From positions 558,001 through 622,000 of the forward strand of contig NZ_CP092535.1 of assembly GCF_022437945.1 (NCBI RefSeq): a stretch of DNA of 64,000 nt, in the 5' to 3' direction. The translations under genes were made by a program, and so were the position numbers. Below, in pieces: positions 41,682-51,704 of the stretch; position 1 is the stretch's first letter; the number at the start of each line of letters is the position of its first letter. The notes beneath the pieces are model-generated. The model ran no database searches. It saw only the letters and a list, made by a program, of their open reading frames with translations, and was not told the DNA's origin. This DNA is from Nocardioides sp. TF02-7 (GTDB taxonomy: Bacteria > Actinomycetota > Actinomycetes > Propionibacteriales > Nocardioidaceae).

Positions 41682-41847
41682 CCCGGGTCGGGACCCCGGC
41701 CGAAGGTCCCGGAACCGCGAGACCTTCGCCACTGACCGCGAGGGCCGCGACGGTGGAGGGTGGAAGCGGTCGGACGGCCACGCCGGAGTGGGTGTCGCAC
41801 CGTGTGGTCGCCACGACCGACCGCAGGGCTGAAGGGATGTGTTCCCG

Positions 41848-43446
41848 ATGCGGACACCCACATCGAACCCGCAGGACGAGGTAGACCCCCGGTCGCGGAG
41901 CCGGCAGCGCGGTACGTCGAGGACCCGGCTCGCGGCCTTGGCGCGTCCAGCAACTTCCGCGAGCCGTCGAGCCGGCGTGGTGATCGCCGTCCTGCTGGCC
42001 GCGGCCTACGGCGCCGCCGTGGGCGTCACGCTCCCGCGGGGCCCGGTGACGACCGGTGGGGCGCTGACGACACTGGTGGTGAGCGTCGCCGTCGGCCTGG
42101 TCGCCGGCTACCTCACGCGTACGCGGTGGGCGATGCTCATCGCTCCGCTGGTGTTCGCCGCGGCGTTCGAGCTGGTGCGCGCCGGCGCGAGCGGCCCCAC
42201 CGTCGACGGCATCCGCCTGACCAGCACGTACGGCGCGCTGGCGTTCGTTGTTGGGCGGGGCTTCTTGGCACTGATGACACTGGCGCCGATCGCTCTGGGC
42301 GCCGTTATGGGCGCCGGCGCGGCCCGAGCGCCCCGGACGACTCCGACGTCGCACGGATGGTCGAGGTCGGCGCTGTACCTGCGCCGGGCGATCACGGCGA
42401 CCCTCGCTGTCGCGCTCGTGGCGTTCGGAGCCCTGTTGGCTCGACCCGCACAGACCGAACCGATCCTCGGGGTCGACGGCGAGCCGCTTCCCGACAGCGT
42501 CGCGGAACTGACGAGCGTCGAGATCGACGGGCACGACCTGGGGCTGATGATCCGCGGCCACGACGTCGACAACCCGGTGCTGCTCTTCCTCGCGGGTGGA
42601 CCGGGTGGGAGCGAGCTCGGCGCGATGCGCCGTCACGCCGAGGGCCTCGAGGAGGACTTCGTCGTGGCCACCTTCGACCAGCGCGGCACCGGCCGCTCCC
42701 ACGGCGAGCTGGAACCCACCGACACGCTCACCTTGGATCGCGCGGTAGCGGACGTCATCGAGGTCGCCCACCACCTGCGCGACAGGTTCGACCAGGAGCA
42801 GATCTACCTCGTAGGCCAGTCCTGGGGCGCCACCCTCGGCGTGCTCGCAGTCCAAGCCGACCCCGCCCTGTTCGAGGCGTTCGTCGGTGTCGGCCAGATG
42901 GTCAGCCAGCGCGAGACCGACCGAATCTTCTATCAGGACACCCTCGCGTGGGCGCAGCGCGAGGGCGACCAGGACCTCGTCGATCAGCTCACCGAGATCG
43001 GGCCACCGCCCTACGACGACGTGGCGGACTACGAGATCGCCCTGTCCCACGAGCACCAGGTCTACAGCTACGACCACAGTGCGAACGCCGAGGGCCAGGG
43101 CGGGTTCTCCGAGAACCTGTTCGTCGAGGAGTACACGCTGCTGGAGCAGGTGCACGCCCTCGGAGCATTCCTCGACGTCTTCGCCACGCTGTACCCGCAG
43201 CTGCAGGACATCGACTTCCGGGTCGACGCCGTCGAGCTCGACGTCCCGGTCTACCTCGTGCAGGGCAGGCACGAGGCCCGCGGCCGCTCCGAGCTGGCCG
43301 AGGAGTGGTTCGGGATGCTCCAGGCACCGCACAAGGAGCTGATCGTGCTCGACACCTCCGGTCATCGACCGATCTTCGAGCAGCCCGACGAGTTCCACGA
43401 CGTGATGGTGAACGACGTCCTGCCCGACCGGCTCACCTCACCATGA
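41848..43446 (+). CDS. Membrane-anchored alpha/beta hydrolase (S33-like)
   Basis: 532 aa. The N-terminal about 200 residues contain four to five TM segments (AGVVIAVLLAAAYGAAVGVT, LTTLVVSVAVGLVAGYL, LALMTLAPIALGAVMGAG, ITATLAVALVAFGALLA). The C-terminal part is an alpha/beta hydrolase of proline iminopeptidase type: LLFLAGGPGGSELG (oxyanion), VATFDQRGTGRS, LVGQSWGATLG (Ser nucleophile), and DTSGHRPIFEQPDE (His). ATG 41848 follows GAAGGGA at a spacing of 10; GTG 41839 is possible. It lies inside the segment bounded by the reductase-tail repeats and has visibly lower G+C than its neighbours. Substrate unknown. Confidence 0.82.
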   Translation: MRTPTSNPQDEVDPRSRSRQRGTSRTRLAALARPATSASRRAGVVIAVLLAAAYGAAVGVTLPRGPVTTGGALTTLVVSVAVGLVAGYLTRTRWAMLIAPLVFAAAFELVRAGASGPTVDGIRLTSTYGALAFVVGRGFLALMTLAPIALGAVMGAGAARAPRTTPTSHGWSRSALYLRRAITATLAVALVAFGALLARPAQTEPILGVDGEPLPDSVAELTSVEIDGHDLGLMIRGHDVDNPVLLFLAGGPGGSELGAMRRHAEGLEEDFVVATFDQRGTGRSHGELEPTDTLTLDRAVADVIEVAHHLRDRFDQEQIYLVGQSWGATLGVLAVQADPALFEAFVGVGQMVSQRETDRIFYQDTLAWAQREGDQDLVDQLTEIGPPPYDDVADYEIALSHEHQVYSYDHSANAEGQGGFSENLFVEEYTLLEQVHALGAFLDVFATLYPQLQDIDFRVDAVELDVPVYLVQGRHEARGRSELAEEWFGMLQAPHKELIVLDTSGHRPIFEQPDEFHDVMVNDVLPDRLTSP

Positions 43447-43484
43447 GGCGCAGACCGGAGAACCACGCAGGAGAAGGAGTGGAG

Positions 43485-43853
43485 ATGAGGATCACAGAGG
43501 TGCTCGGCGCGGCGAGCGACGCGATCACCGTCGAACGGGTGTTCGCGAGACTCTACGAGAAGGACGGCCTCACCGTCATCGCAGCCGCCGCCGTGTCCGG
43601 CGGCGCAGGCGGCGGCTCGGGGACCGACCCGAACGGACAGCAGGGCGGGGGCGCCGGCTTCGGGGCCAACGCCAGACCGGTCGGGGCATATGTCATCGAG
43701 GACGGGAGCCTGACCTGGCGACCGGCTGTCGATCCGAACCGGATCATCACCATGGTCGGCCTGATCGTCATCGTCTGGCTCCTTCGCCGGCCGCGACCGA
43801 CGAAGGCTCGGCAGACCGGGGCGCGGTGGCCGGCGAGCGCTACGGCGACATGA
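43485..43853 (+). CDS. GerW/YtfJ-family small membrane protein
   Basis: 122 aa. [20 protein letters not shown], the glycine-rich [20 protein letters not shown] and [20 protein letters not shown] are the pattern of GerW (YtfJ) proteins, followed by one TM ([16 protein letters not shown]). A GAAGGAGTGGAG site precedes the ATG. The last about 12 residues are read out of frame through the duplicated reductase tail (43817 on), so the native C-terminus was probably replaced. It is the second gene of the bracketed segment and likely co-transcribed with the hydrolase. Its role outside spore formers is unknown. Confidence 0.75.
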   Translation: MRITEVLGAASDAITVERVFARLYEKDGLTVIAAAAVSGGAGGGSGTDPNGQQGGGAGFGANARPVGAYVIEDGSLTWRPAVDPNRIITMVGLIVIVWLLRRPRPTKARQTGARWPASATAT

Positions 43854-43880
43854 GCACGATCGACGCCTGAGGCCACCCGG
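43817..43880. repeat. 64-bp direct repeat, copy 2
   Basis: 63 of 64 bases match 41618-41681. It contains an orphan reductase tail ([12 protein letters not shown], stop) with no gene body in front of it in that frame, and ends 27 nt before the -10 hexamer of the mutase gene. Confidence 0.92.
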
Positions 43881-43907
43881 GAGGCCACCGGGACGGCGGT
43901 CCGGCGC

Positions 43908-43913
43908 TACCGT
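43908..43913 (+). promoter_or_regulatory. -10 element of the phosphosugar mutase gene
   Basis: TACCGT 7 nt before ATG 43921. Confidence 0.4.
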
Positions 43914-43920
43914 GCCGTCC

Positions 43921-45599
43921 ATGACCACGCCCGACGTCGACGTCCTGCTCACCCGCGCCCGCAGCTGGGCGGCGCAGGATCCCGACGAGCAGACCCGCGG
44001 CGAGCTGGAGGACCTGGTCGACCGGGTGGCCGCCCGGCAGGCGCCGGACGACGTCGCCGAGCTCGCCGACCGGTTCCGCGGGACGCTGCAGTTCGGCACC
44101 GCCGGGTTGCGGGGCGCGCTCGGCGCCGGGCCCAACCGGATGAACCGCGTCGTGGTGATCCGCGCGGCGGCCGGCCTGGCGTCGTACCTCCTCGACGAGG
44201 GCGCCGCGCCCGGCAGCTCGGTCGTCATCGGCTACGACGCCCGCCACAACTCCGACGTCTTCGCCCGCGACACCGCCGAGGTGATGGCCGGCGCAGGGCT
44301 CGTGCCGCTGCTGCTCCCCCGGCCGCTGCCGACCCCGGTGCTCGCCTACGGGATCCGGGAGCTCGGGTGCGTGGCCGGCGTCATGGTCACCGCCAGCCAC
44401 AACCCCCGCAGGACAACGGCTACAAGGTCTACCTCGGCGACGGCACGCAGATCGTCCCGCCCGCGGACACCGAGATCGCCGCCCGGATCGCGGCGGTCGG
44501 CTCGCTCGCGTCGGTGCCGCGCACGCCGCTCGGCGCGGCCGGCGGCCGCGTGCTCGGCGAGGACGTCGTCGACTCCTACCTCGACACCGTCGCGGCGCTC
44601 GCCGCCGACGGGCCGCGCGACCTCGACGTCGTCTACACCCCGTTGCACGGGGTGGGTGGTTCCTCGGTCGTGCAGGTGCTGGAGACCGCGGGCTTCGCCG
44701 CCCCCGCGTCGTCGAGGCGCAGGAGCAGCCGGACGCGGACTTCCCGACCGTCGCCTTCCCCAACCCGGAGGAGCCGGGGGCGATGGACCTGGCGATCGAC
44801 CTCGCCCGCAGCAGCGGCGCCGACCTCGTGGTCGCCAACGACCCCGACGCCGACCGGTGCGCGGCCGCGGTCCCCGGCCCGGACGGCTGGCGGATGCTGC
44901 GCGGCGACGAGGTCGGCGCGCTGCTCGCCTCGCACCTGCTGCGCCGCGGCAAGCAGGGCACCTACGCGACGTCCATCGTGTCCTCCTCGCTGCTCGGCAA
45001 GCTCGCCGCCGCTGCCGGCCAGGACCACGTCGAGACGCTCACCGGCTTCAAGTGGATCGGCCGGCTCCCCGGGCTGGCGTTCGGCTACGAGGAGGCGCTC
45101 GGCTACTGCGTCGACCCCGAGCACGTCGCCGACAAGGACGGCGTCTCCGCGCTGCTCATGCTCTGCGAGCTGGCGGCGGAGGCGAAGGCCGACGGCCGGT
45201 CGCTGCCGGACCTCCTCGACGACATCGCCGTCGAGCACGGCCTGCACGCCACCGATCAGGTCTCGGTGCGGGTCACCGACCTCGCCGAGATCGGCCGCGC
45301 GACGACCCGCCTCCGCGAGGCGCCGCCCACGACCCTGGGCGGCCTGGCCGTGGAGTCCGCGGAGGACCTCAGCGAGGGCGTCGGCGACCTGCCGCCGACC
45401 GACGGCCTGCGCTACCGCCTCGCCGAGGGGGGCCCGCGTCATCGTCCGCCCCAGCGGCACCGAGCCGAAGGTGAAGTGCTACCTCGAGGTCGTGGTGCCG
45501 GTCGACGGCGGCGACGTCGCTGCGGCACGCACCGTCGCGGACGAGCGGCTGGCCGCGATCGGCGCCGACATCGCCGCGGCGGCCGGGCTCAGCGGGTAG
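43921..45599 (+). CDS. Phospho-sugar mutase (phosphoglucomutase/phosphomannomutase family; three indels)
   Basis: Four-domain alpha-D-phosphohexomutase: [20 protein letters not shown], catalytic phosphoserine loop [19 protein letters not shown], metal loop [15 protein letters not shown], sugar loop [13 protein letters not shown], and phosphate loop [18 protein letters not shown]. Missing bases at 44403-44407 and 44701-44705 and an extra base at 45427-45432 break it; corrected it is 559 aa, the length of the PgcA/DeoB-like long branch. It could convert (deoxy)ribose 1-phosphate from PNP to the 5-phosphate used by DeoC; this link rests on gene content and not on specificity residues. Confidence 0.88.
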
Positions 45600-45613
45600 C
45601 GCTCGGGCCCCGG

Positions 45614-46195
45614 TCAGAGCACCAGCGCCACGACGAACGCCACCGCGAGCACCGCGAGCAGCGCGATCTCCACGCGCGCCGGCTCGCGGCGTACCTCCGC
45701 GGCCAGCGCGGCCTGCTCGTCGGACATCAGGCGTACGCCGCGGACGGCGCGGGCGTCCTCGGCGAGCCGGCCGATCCGGCTCTCCAGCAGGCCGCCCGGG
45801 GAGAGGTTGGCGAGGTCGTCCTCGCCGCGGCCGGAATCCTTGCGCGACTGGCGCCTGCTGCGGCTGATGCCGGTGCCGGTGTAGCGCTTGTCGCCGACCC
45901 GGACCGCGATCATCTGGCCCACGCCGACCTGCTCGATCGCGGCCATCGGGATGGTCACGGTCTCGAGCATGTTGCGCAGCACCAGCCGCTCCCGCTCGAC
46001 GGTGACCGAGGGCCGCACCAGCGCGACCCAGAGCACCACGGCGACCAGGCCGCACAGCGGCCACGCCCACGCGGCGTAGCCGAGGTCGCGGTCGACGATC
46101 CCGAGGACGACGGCCACCGCGACGGCGGCCAGCCCGATCCACCCGAGCACCTGGCTGCCGGTCGAGCTGAACCGCTCGGTGCGCTGCTCGGCCAC
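45614..46195 (-). CDS. PH-domain membrane protein
   Basis: 193 aa. Two TM segments near the N-terminus (VLGWIGLAAVAVAVVLGIV, WPLCGLVAVVLWVALV), a bacterial PH-like beta domain (VTVERERLVLRNMLETVTIP, IEQVGVGQMIAVRVGDKRYT), and a C-terminal TM (IALLAVLAVAFVVALVL). GTG 46195 has a GAGGAG ribosome site. Function unknown. It is convergent with the mutase gene and divergent from deoC. Confidence 0.72.
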   Translation of the reverse strand: MAEQRTERFSSTGSQVLGWIGLAAVAVAVVLGIVDRDLGYAAWAWPLCGLVAVVLWVALVRPSVTVERERLVLRNMLETVTIPMAAIEQVGVGQMIAVRVGDKRYTGTGISRSRRQSRKDSGRGEDDLANLSPGGLLESRIGRLAEDARAVRGVRLMSDEQAALAAEVRREPARVEIALLAVLAVAFVVALVL

Positions 46196-46243
46196 GCTGC
46201 TCCTCGGCTCCTCGATGTTTGTCGGTGGGCGACCCCTCAACCC

Positions 46244-46249
46244 TATGCT
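46244..46249 (+). promoter_or_regulatory. -10 element of the deoC operon
   Basis: TATGCT 6 nt before GTG 46256. Confidence 0.5.
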
Positions 46250-46255
46250 GGTGAG

Positions 46256-47239
46256 GTGACAGCCACTGCACGCACGGACCCCGCTCAGGGTCTCGCGGCC
46301 TACGCCGAGGTGACGGCCGGCGAGGCGTCGCTGCGACGCTTCCTCCACGGCCTCCCCGGCGTCGACCAGGTGGGTGCCGAGGCGCGTGCGGCAGCGCTCG
46401 GCACCCGGTCGATCAAGACCACCGCCAAGGCCTACGCCCTCGACCTCGCGATCAGCATGGTCGACCTCACCACGCTCGAGGGCCAGGACACCCCCGGCAA
46501 GGTGAAGGCGCTCGCCACCAAGGCGCTGCGCCCCGATCCGGCCGATCCCGGCTGCCCGAAGGTCGCCGCGGTCTGCGTCTACGGCGACCTCGTCGCCACC
46601 GCCAAGGAGGTCGTCGGCGACCAGGTCAACGTCGCCGCGGTCGCCACGGCGTTCCCCAGCGGCCGGGCGTCGCTGGAGGTCAAGCTCGCCGACACCCGCG
46701 ACGCGGTGGCCGCCGGCGCCGACGAGATCGACATGGTGATCGACCGCGGGGCGTTCCTCGCCGGCCGCTACCTGCAGGTCTTCGAGGAGATCGTCGCCGT
46801 CAAGGAGGCCTGCCGCCGCCCCGACGGCAGCCACGCCCACCTCAAGGTGATCTTCGAGACCGGCGAGCTGCAGACCTACGACAACGTCCGCCGCGCGTCG
46901 TGGCTGGCGATGCTCGCCGGCGGCGACTTCATCAAGACCTCGACCGGCAAGGTGCAGCCGGCCGCCACGCTGCCGGTCACGCTGGTGATGCTGGAGGCGG
47001 TGCGCGACTTCCGCGAGGCCACCGGCGTCCAGGTCGGCGTCAAGCCGGCCGGCGGCATCCGCACCGCCAAGGACGCGATCAAGTACCTCGTGATGGTCAA
47101 CGAGGTCGCCGGGGACGACTGGCTCACGCCGGAGTGGTTCCGGTTCGGCGCGTCCACGCTCCTCAACGACCTGCTGATGCAGCGCACCAAGCTCGCCACC
47201 GGCCGCTACAGCGGGCCCGACTACTTCACCCTGGACTAG
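46256..47239 (+). CDS. deoC: Deoxyribose-phosphate aldolase
   Basis: 327 aa, the long actinobacterial form. Schiff-base lysine in GGDFIKTSTGKVQPAATLP, second lysine in VGVKPAGGIRTAKDAIKYL, and the opening ISMVDLTTLEGQDTPGKVKA (LDxT-like). It cleaves deoxyribose 5-phosphate to glyceraldehyde 3-phosphate and acetaldehyde. Two aldehyde dehydrogenase genes follow within 3 nt, well placed to oxidise the acetaldehyde. It is probably leaderless. Confidence 0.94.
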   Translation: MTATARTDPAQGLAAYAEVTAGEASLRRFLHGLPGVDQVGAEARAAALGTRSIKTTAKAYALDLAISMVDLTTLEGQDTPGKVKALATKALRPDPADPGCPKVAAVCVYGDLVATAKEVVGDQVNVAAVATAFPSGRASLEVKLADTRDAVAAGADEIDMVIDRGAFLAGRYLQVFEEIVAVKEACRRPDGSHAHLKVIFETGELQTYDNVRRASWLAMLAGGDFIKTSTGKVQPAATLPVTLVMLEAVRDFREATGVQVGVKPAGGIRTAKDAIKYLVMVNEVAGDDWLTPEWFRFGASTLLNDLLMQRTKLATGRYSGPDYFTLD

Positions 47240-47242
47240 GTC

Positions 47243-48677
47243 ATGGCATTCGAGTACGCACCCGCGCCGGAGTCGCGCGGCATCGTCGACATCAAGGCGT
47301 CCTACGGGCTGTTCATCGACGGCGAGTTCGTCGACGGCCACGGGGCGTCGTTCAAGACCGTCAACCCCGCCAGCGAGGAGACCCTCGCCGAGGTGGCCGA
47401 GGCCGACGAGAAGGACGTCGACCGGGCGGTCCGGGCGGCCCGCAAGGCGTTCCGCACCTGGTCGCGGATGCCGGGCCGCGAGCGGGCGAAGTACCTGTTC
47501 CGGATCGCGCGGATCATCCAGGAACGCAGCCGCGAGCTCGCGGTGCTGGAGTCGATCGACAACGGCAAGCCGATCAAGGAGAGCCGCGACGTCGACGTCC
47601 CCCCAGGTCGCCGCCAACTTCTTCTACTACGCCGGGTGGGCCGACAAGCTCGAGCACGCCGGCCTCGGGCCCGACCCGCAGCCCCACGGCGTCGCCGGAC
47701 AGGTCATCCCCTGGAACTTCCCGCTGCTCATGCTGGCGTGGAAGGTCGCCCCCCGCCCTCGCGTGCGGCAACACCGTCGTGCTCAAGCCCGCCGAGACCA
47801 CCCCCTGACCGCGCTGCTGTTCGCCGAGATCTGCCAGCAGGCCGACCTGCCGCCGGGCGTGGTCAACATCGTCACCGGCGCCGGCGCGACCGGGGAGGCC
47901 GTGGTCTCCCACCCCGACGTCGACAAGGTCGCGTTCACCGGCTCCACCGAGGTCGGCAAGGCGATCGCCCGCGCGATCGCCGGGACCCGCAAGAAGGTCA
48001 CGCTCGAGCTCGGCGGCAAGGCCGCCAACATCGTGTTCGAGGACGCGCCGATCGACCAGGCGGTCGAGGGCATCGTCAGCGGCATCTTCTTCAACCAGGG
48101 CCACGTCTGCTGCGCCGGCTCCCGGCTGCTGCTGCAGGAGTCGGTGGCCGACGAGGTGCTCGCGCGGCTCAAGCGGCGGATGGCGACGCTGCGCGTCGGC
48201 GACCCGCTCGACAAGAACACCGACATCGGCGCCATCAACTCCGCCGAGCAGCTGGCCCGGATCCGCGCGCTCACCGAGATCGGCGACCAGGAGGGCGCCG
48301 AGCGCTGGTCTCCCCCGTGCGAGCTGCCCTCCTCCGGCTACTGGTTCCCGCCGACCGTCTTCACCGGCGTCTCCCAGGCCCACCGGATCGCGCGCGAGGA
48401 GATCTTCGGTCCGGTGCTGTCGGTGCTGACCTTCCGCACCCCGGCCGAGGCGGTCGAGAAGGCCAACAACACCCCCTACGGCCTCTCCGCCGGCGTCTGG
48501 ACCGAGAAGGGGTCGCGGATCCTGCACATGGCCGACCGGCTCCGGGCTGGCGTGGTGTGGGCCAACACGTTCAACAAGTTCGACCCGGCCAGCCCGTTCG
48601 GCGGCTACAAGGAGTCCGGCTACGGCCGCGAGGGCGGCCGGCAGGGCCTCGTCTCGTACCTGAAGGGAGCCGAGTGA
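47243..48677 (+). CDS. Aldehyde dehydrogenase (three indels)
   Basis: Full-length NAD(P)-dependent ALDH: [38 protein letters not shown], Rossmann TGSTEVGKAIARAIAG, general base Glu in KVTLELGGKAANIV, nucleophile Cys in FFNQGHVCCAGSRLLL, and EEIFGPVLSVLTF. Extra bases at 47599-47604 and 47749-47754 and a missing base at 47801-47805 break it; corrected length is 477 aa. In the deoC operon it most likely oxidises acetaldehyde or a related aldehyde. Its stop overlaps the next start (TGATG). Confidence 0.92.
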
Positions 48678-49546
48678 TGGCGCGGGTCGAGGTCCGCAAG
48701 ACCTACAAGCTCTACATCGGCGGCGCGTTCCCGCGGTCGGAGTCCGGCCACTCCTACGAGGTCGCCGACAGCAAGGGGCGGTTCGTGGCCAACGCCGCGC
48801 TGGCGTCACGCAAGGACGTGCGTGACGCGGTCGTCGCGGCGCGCAAGGCGTTCCCCGGCTGGTCAGGCCGGACGGCGTACAACCGCGGGCAGGTGGTCTA
48901 CCGGGTCGCCGAGGTGATGGAGGACCGGCGGCCCCAGTTCGTGCAGGCGGTGCAGCAGTCGGAGGGCGCCTCGTCGTCCGCGGCGTCGCGCCAGGTCGAC
49001 GAGGCCATCGACCGGCTCGTCTGGTACGCCGGCTGGGCCGACAAGCTGGCCCAGGTCGTCGGCAACGCCAACCCGGTCGCCGGCCCGTTCTTCAACCACA
49101 CCGCGCCCGAGCCGACCGGCGTCGTCGGCGTGCTCGCACCGCAGGCGTCCTCGCTGCTCGGTCTGGTGTCCGTAGTCGCTCCGGTGGTCGTCACCGGCAA
49201 CACCGCGGTCGTCGTGTCGTCCTACGACCGCCCGCTGCCGGCGGTGACCTTCGCCGAGGTGCTAGCCACCTCCGACGTGCCCGGCGGCGTGGTCAACCTG
49301 CTCACCGGCGACGCCACCACCCTCGGCCCCTGGCTGGCCGCCCACATGGACGTCAACGCGATCGACCTCGCCGGCGCCGCCGGCCAGGAGGAGCTGACCA
49401 CCGCGCTCGAGGTCGCCGCGGCCGACAACCTCAAGCGGGTCCGCCGCGCCCCCGACGCCGAGCCCGACTACACCGCCGCGCCGCCGCTGTCGACGATGAC
49501 CGACTTCCTCGAGACCAAGACCGTCTGGCACCCGGTCGGCATCTGA
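48677..49546 (+). CDS. Short aldehyde dehydrogenase-like protein lacking the catalytic half
   Basis: 289 aa, against about 480 for the family. It keeps the N-terminal part (YKLYIGGAFPRSESGHSYEV, FPGWSGRTAYNRGQVVYRVA, PTGVVGVLAPQASSLLGLVS) and part of the Rossmann fold (DVPGGVVNLLTGDATTLGPW). It ends where the Glu and Cys of the active site would follow; none is present. It has no frame disruption, so the short form is real. Translation is coupled to the full ALDH gene. It may be a structural or regulatory partner; this is inference. Confidence 0.8.
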   Translation: MARVEVRKTYKLYIGGAFPRSESGHSYEVADSKGRFVANAALASRKDVRDAVVAARKAFPGWSGRTAYNRGQVVYRVAEVMEDRRPQFVQAVQQSEGASSSAASRQVDEAIDRLVWYAGWADKLAQVVGNANPVAGPFFNHTAPEPTGVVGVLAPQASSLLGLVSVVAPVVVTGNTAVVVSSYDRPLPAVTFAEVLATSDVPGGVVNLLTGDATTLGPWLAAHMDVNAIDLAGAAGQEELTTALEVAAADNLKRVRRAPDAEPDYTAAPPLSTMTDFLETKTVWHPVGI

Positions 49547-49549
49547 GCC

Positions 49550-50237
49550 TCACCGCAGCGCGGCGGGACCGCCGCGCCACGTCCGGAGGCACGGCGCCCA
49601 CCGCGTCGGCGTCGGGCACCGGGTCGCCGGCGACGCGGGACAGCGGGATGTGGCCGCCCCAGCCGCCGGCGGCGACGTCCTCCGGCTCGTCGCCCGGGCC
49701 GCCGGCGCGGGCCTTCATCGACGCCTCGGCGAGCGGCACCGCGAGCACCGCGGTGGCGGCGAGCTCCTTGCGGGTGCTCGCCCGCAAGGTGGCGGAGCGA
49801 CCGGGGATCATGTGGTCGACGATGAGGTCGAGCGCGCGGCCGCGCTCGTCGGGGTCGTCGACGAGCCGGGCGGTGCCGATCACGACCGCCGAGCGGTAGT
49901 TCATCGAGTGGTGGAACGCCGACCGGCCGGCGACCAGGCCGTCGAGCTCGGTCACCGTCACGCAGACCGTCGCGCCACCGGCGTGGCGCAGCCAGCCGGC
50001 GGCGACCGATCCGTGCACGTAGAGGCTGCCGCCGTCGTCCGGCCCCGCGGGGTCGACGCCGAACGCGGTGGGCAGCACGAGCGGGTGCGCCTCCGCGCCC
50101 TCGCCCACGACGACCCCGAGGTGGGCGACCAGCGCGTCCGCGAGGAGCTCGTGCAGCGCTGCGCGGTCGGCGACCGCCCGGTTGCGGCCGCGGGTGACGG
50201 TGGTGCGGGCGGTCGGCGAGAGCGGCAGTGTCGTCAT
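49550..50237 (-). CDS. Pyridoxamine 5'-phosphate oxidase-like FMN-binding protein (probable frameshift at the end)
   Basis: ATG 50237 opens a split-barrel protein: RGRNRAVADRAALHELLADA, VLPTAFGVDPAG, GSLYVHGSVAAGWLRHAG, VCVTVTELDGLVAGRSAFHH (FMN site), NYRSAVVIGTARLVDDPDER and GGWGGHIPLSRVAGDPVPDA. Read as given, it runs to 49431 and overlaps the ALDH-like gene. One extra base near 49567-49577 would instead end it at 49550 with 228 aa, which I prefer. It diverges from the pdxR-like gene, which suggests a B6-related or FMN reductase role. Confidence 0.8.
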
Positions 50238-50258
50238 GGGACCAGCCTGGCGTCGAAG

Positions 50259-50278
50259 TGGCCTAGACTCATGGGCCA
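50259..50278. promoter_or_regulatory. Possible MocR/PdxR operator
   Basis: TGGCC and GGCCA flank TAGACTCATG in the 67-bp gap between the divergent PNPOx-like and PdxR-like genes. The dyad is short; position is the main support. Confidence 0.3.
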
Positions 50279-50304
50279 ATCCCGATCGATTCAGGCAGGA
50301 CACC

Positions 50305-51652
50305 TTGACCGCTGCGCTCGCCGTCGTCCTCGACCGCGCCGACCGCCGCCCGCTCGGCGCCCAGCTCGCGGACGAGGTGCGCCGGCAGGTGACCGACGGC
50401 CGGCTCTCCCCAGGCGCCCGGCTGCCGAGCAGCCGCGCGCTCGCCCATGAGCTCGGGGTCGCCCGGGCCGTGACCGAGCAGGCCTACGCCCAGCTCGTGG
50501 CCGAGGGCTGGCTGGAGGGGCGACGCGGGTCGGGGACGTTCGTGTCGGCCGCCGCGCCGTTGCCGCCCACCGCCCGGCGCCGCCGTACGACGGCCGCCGC
50601 GGAGCGGCCCCTCCTCCGGCTCGACGCGGGGACGCCCTGGATCGACCCGCGGCACACGGCGACCTGGCGCCGCGCCTGGCGGGGAGGTGGCGAGCAGCCG
50701 TCCGCCGGCGGGGTACGACGACCCGCGAGGCCTCCCCGAGCTGCGGGCGCTCGTCGCCGAGCGGCTCGCCCGGCTCCGCGGCGTCGACTGCGACCCCGAC
50801 GAGGTGCGGATCACGGCGGGGACGACCGCCGGCCTGCGGCACCTGCTGCCCGCATTGCCCCCGGGGCCGGTCGCCGTCGACGACCCCGGCTACCGGGCGG
50901 CCGCCGCCACCGTCGTGCTCGGCGGCCGCGGCGTCGTCGACGTGCCGGCGCCCGGCCCGCCGCCGTCCGCCGACGTGCTCGCCCGCTGCGCCGCGGCGTA
51001 CCTGACCCCGGCCCACCAGCACCCGTTCGGCCCGACCATGTCCGGGGCCGACCGGCTCGCCGTGCTCGCCGCGAGCCGGAGCACCGGCGCGCTGCTCGTC
51101 GAGGACGACTACGACTCCGAGTTCCGCTACGACGTCGCGCCCGTCCCGGCCCTGGAGTCGCTCGACCGCGACCGGGTGGCCTACCTCGGCACCGCCAGCA
51201 AGACCGTCGCCCCGAGCATGCGGCTCGGGTGGCTGGTCGCCCCGCCGGCCCTGGTCGGCGAGGTCGACCGGATCCGTCGCGTCACCCACGACAGCGCCGC
51301 CTGGCCGGTGCAGCGGGCCTTCCTCGCGCTGCTCCGCGACGGCTACGTCGACAAGGTGGTGCGCGCCGCCCGGCGGGTCTACGCCGAGCGTGCCGCCCGC
51401 GTCACCGCCGCGCTGGCGACGCACGGACGCACCCACGGCCCGGTCGCCGGCATGTACGCCACCGTCGAGCTCTCCGCCGACGCGACCCGGCGGGCGCAGG
51501 AGGCGGCCCGGCGGGCGGGGTACGACGTGCCCGGCCTGGCCGACTACTGCCGCAGCCACGTGCGGCACGGTCTCGTCGTCGGCTTCGGCGGCTGCACCGA
51601 CGAGCAGCTCGACGCGGCGCTGGCCGCGCTGGTGCGCGGGCTGGAGGGGTGA
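50305..51652 (+). CDS. MocR/PdxR-type GntR regulator with aminotransferase domain (one frameshift)
   Basis: N-terminal GntR winged HTH (LSPGARLPSSRALAHELGVA, TEQAYAQLVAEGWLEGRRGS), then a fold-type I aminotransferase domain: AGTTAGLRHLLPAL, LLVEDDYDSEFRYD, and the PLP lysine in YLGTASKTVAPSMRLGWLVA. An extra base at 50681-50684 breaks it; corrected it is 448 aa from the TTG at 50305, which has an AGGA site. Such proteins sense PLP or an amino compound and often activate PLP synthesis or the divergent gene. Confidence 0.85.
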
Positions 51653-51692
51653 CGGAGCGGCGCCCGTGACCGTCGTGCCCCGTCCCGCCGTC

Positions 51693-51698
51693 TAGGCT
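51693..51698 (+). promoter_or_regulatory. -10 element of the kinase gene
   Basis: TAGGCT 6 nt before GTG 51705. Confidence 0.5.
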
Positions 51699-51704
51699 GG
51701 TTCG

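Noticed and set aside
41682..41720. GGGACC...GGTCCC dyad as a DosR-type box upstream of the membrane hydrolase
   Set aside because: The spacing between the half-sites is too long for the DosR consensus and the outer TT/AA bases are missing.
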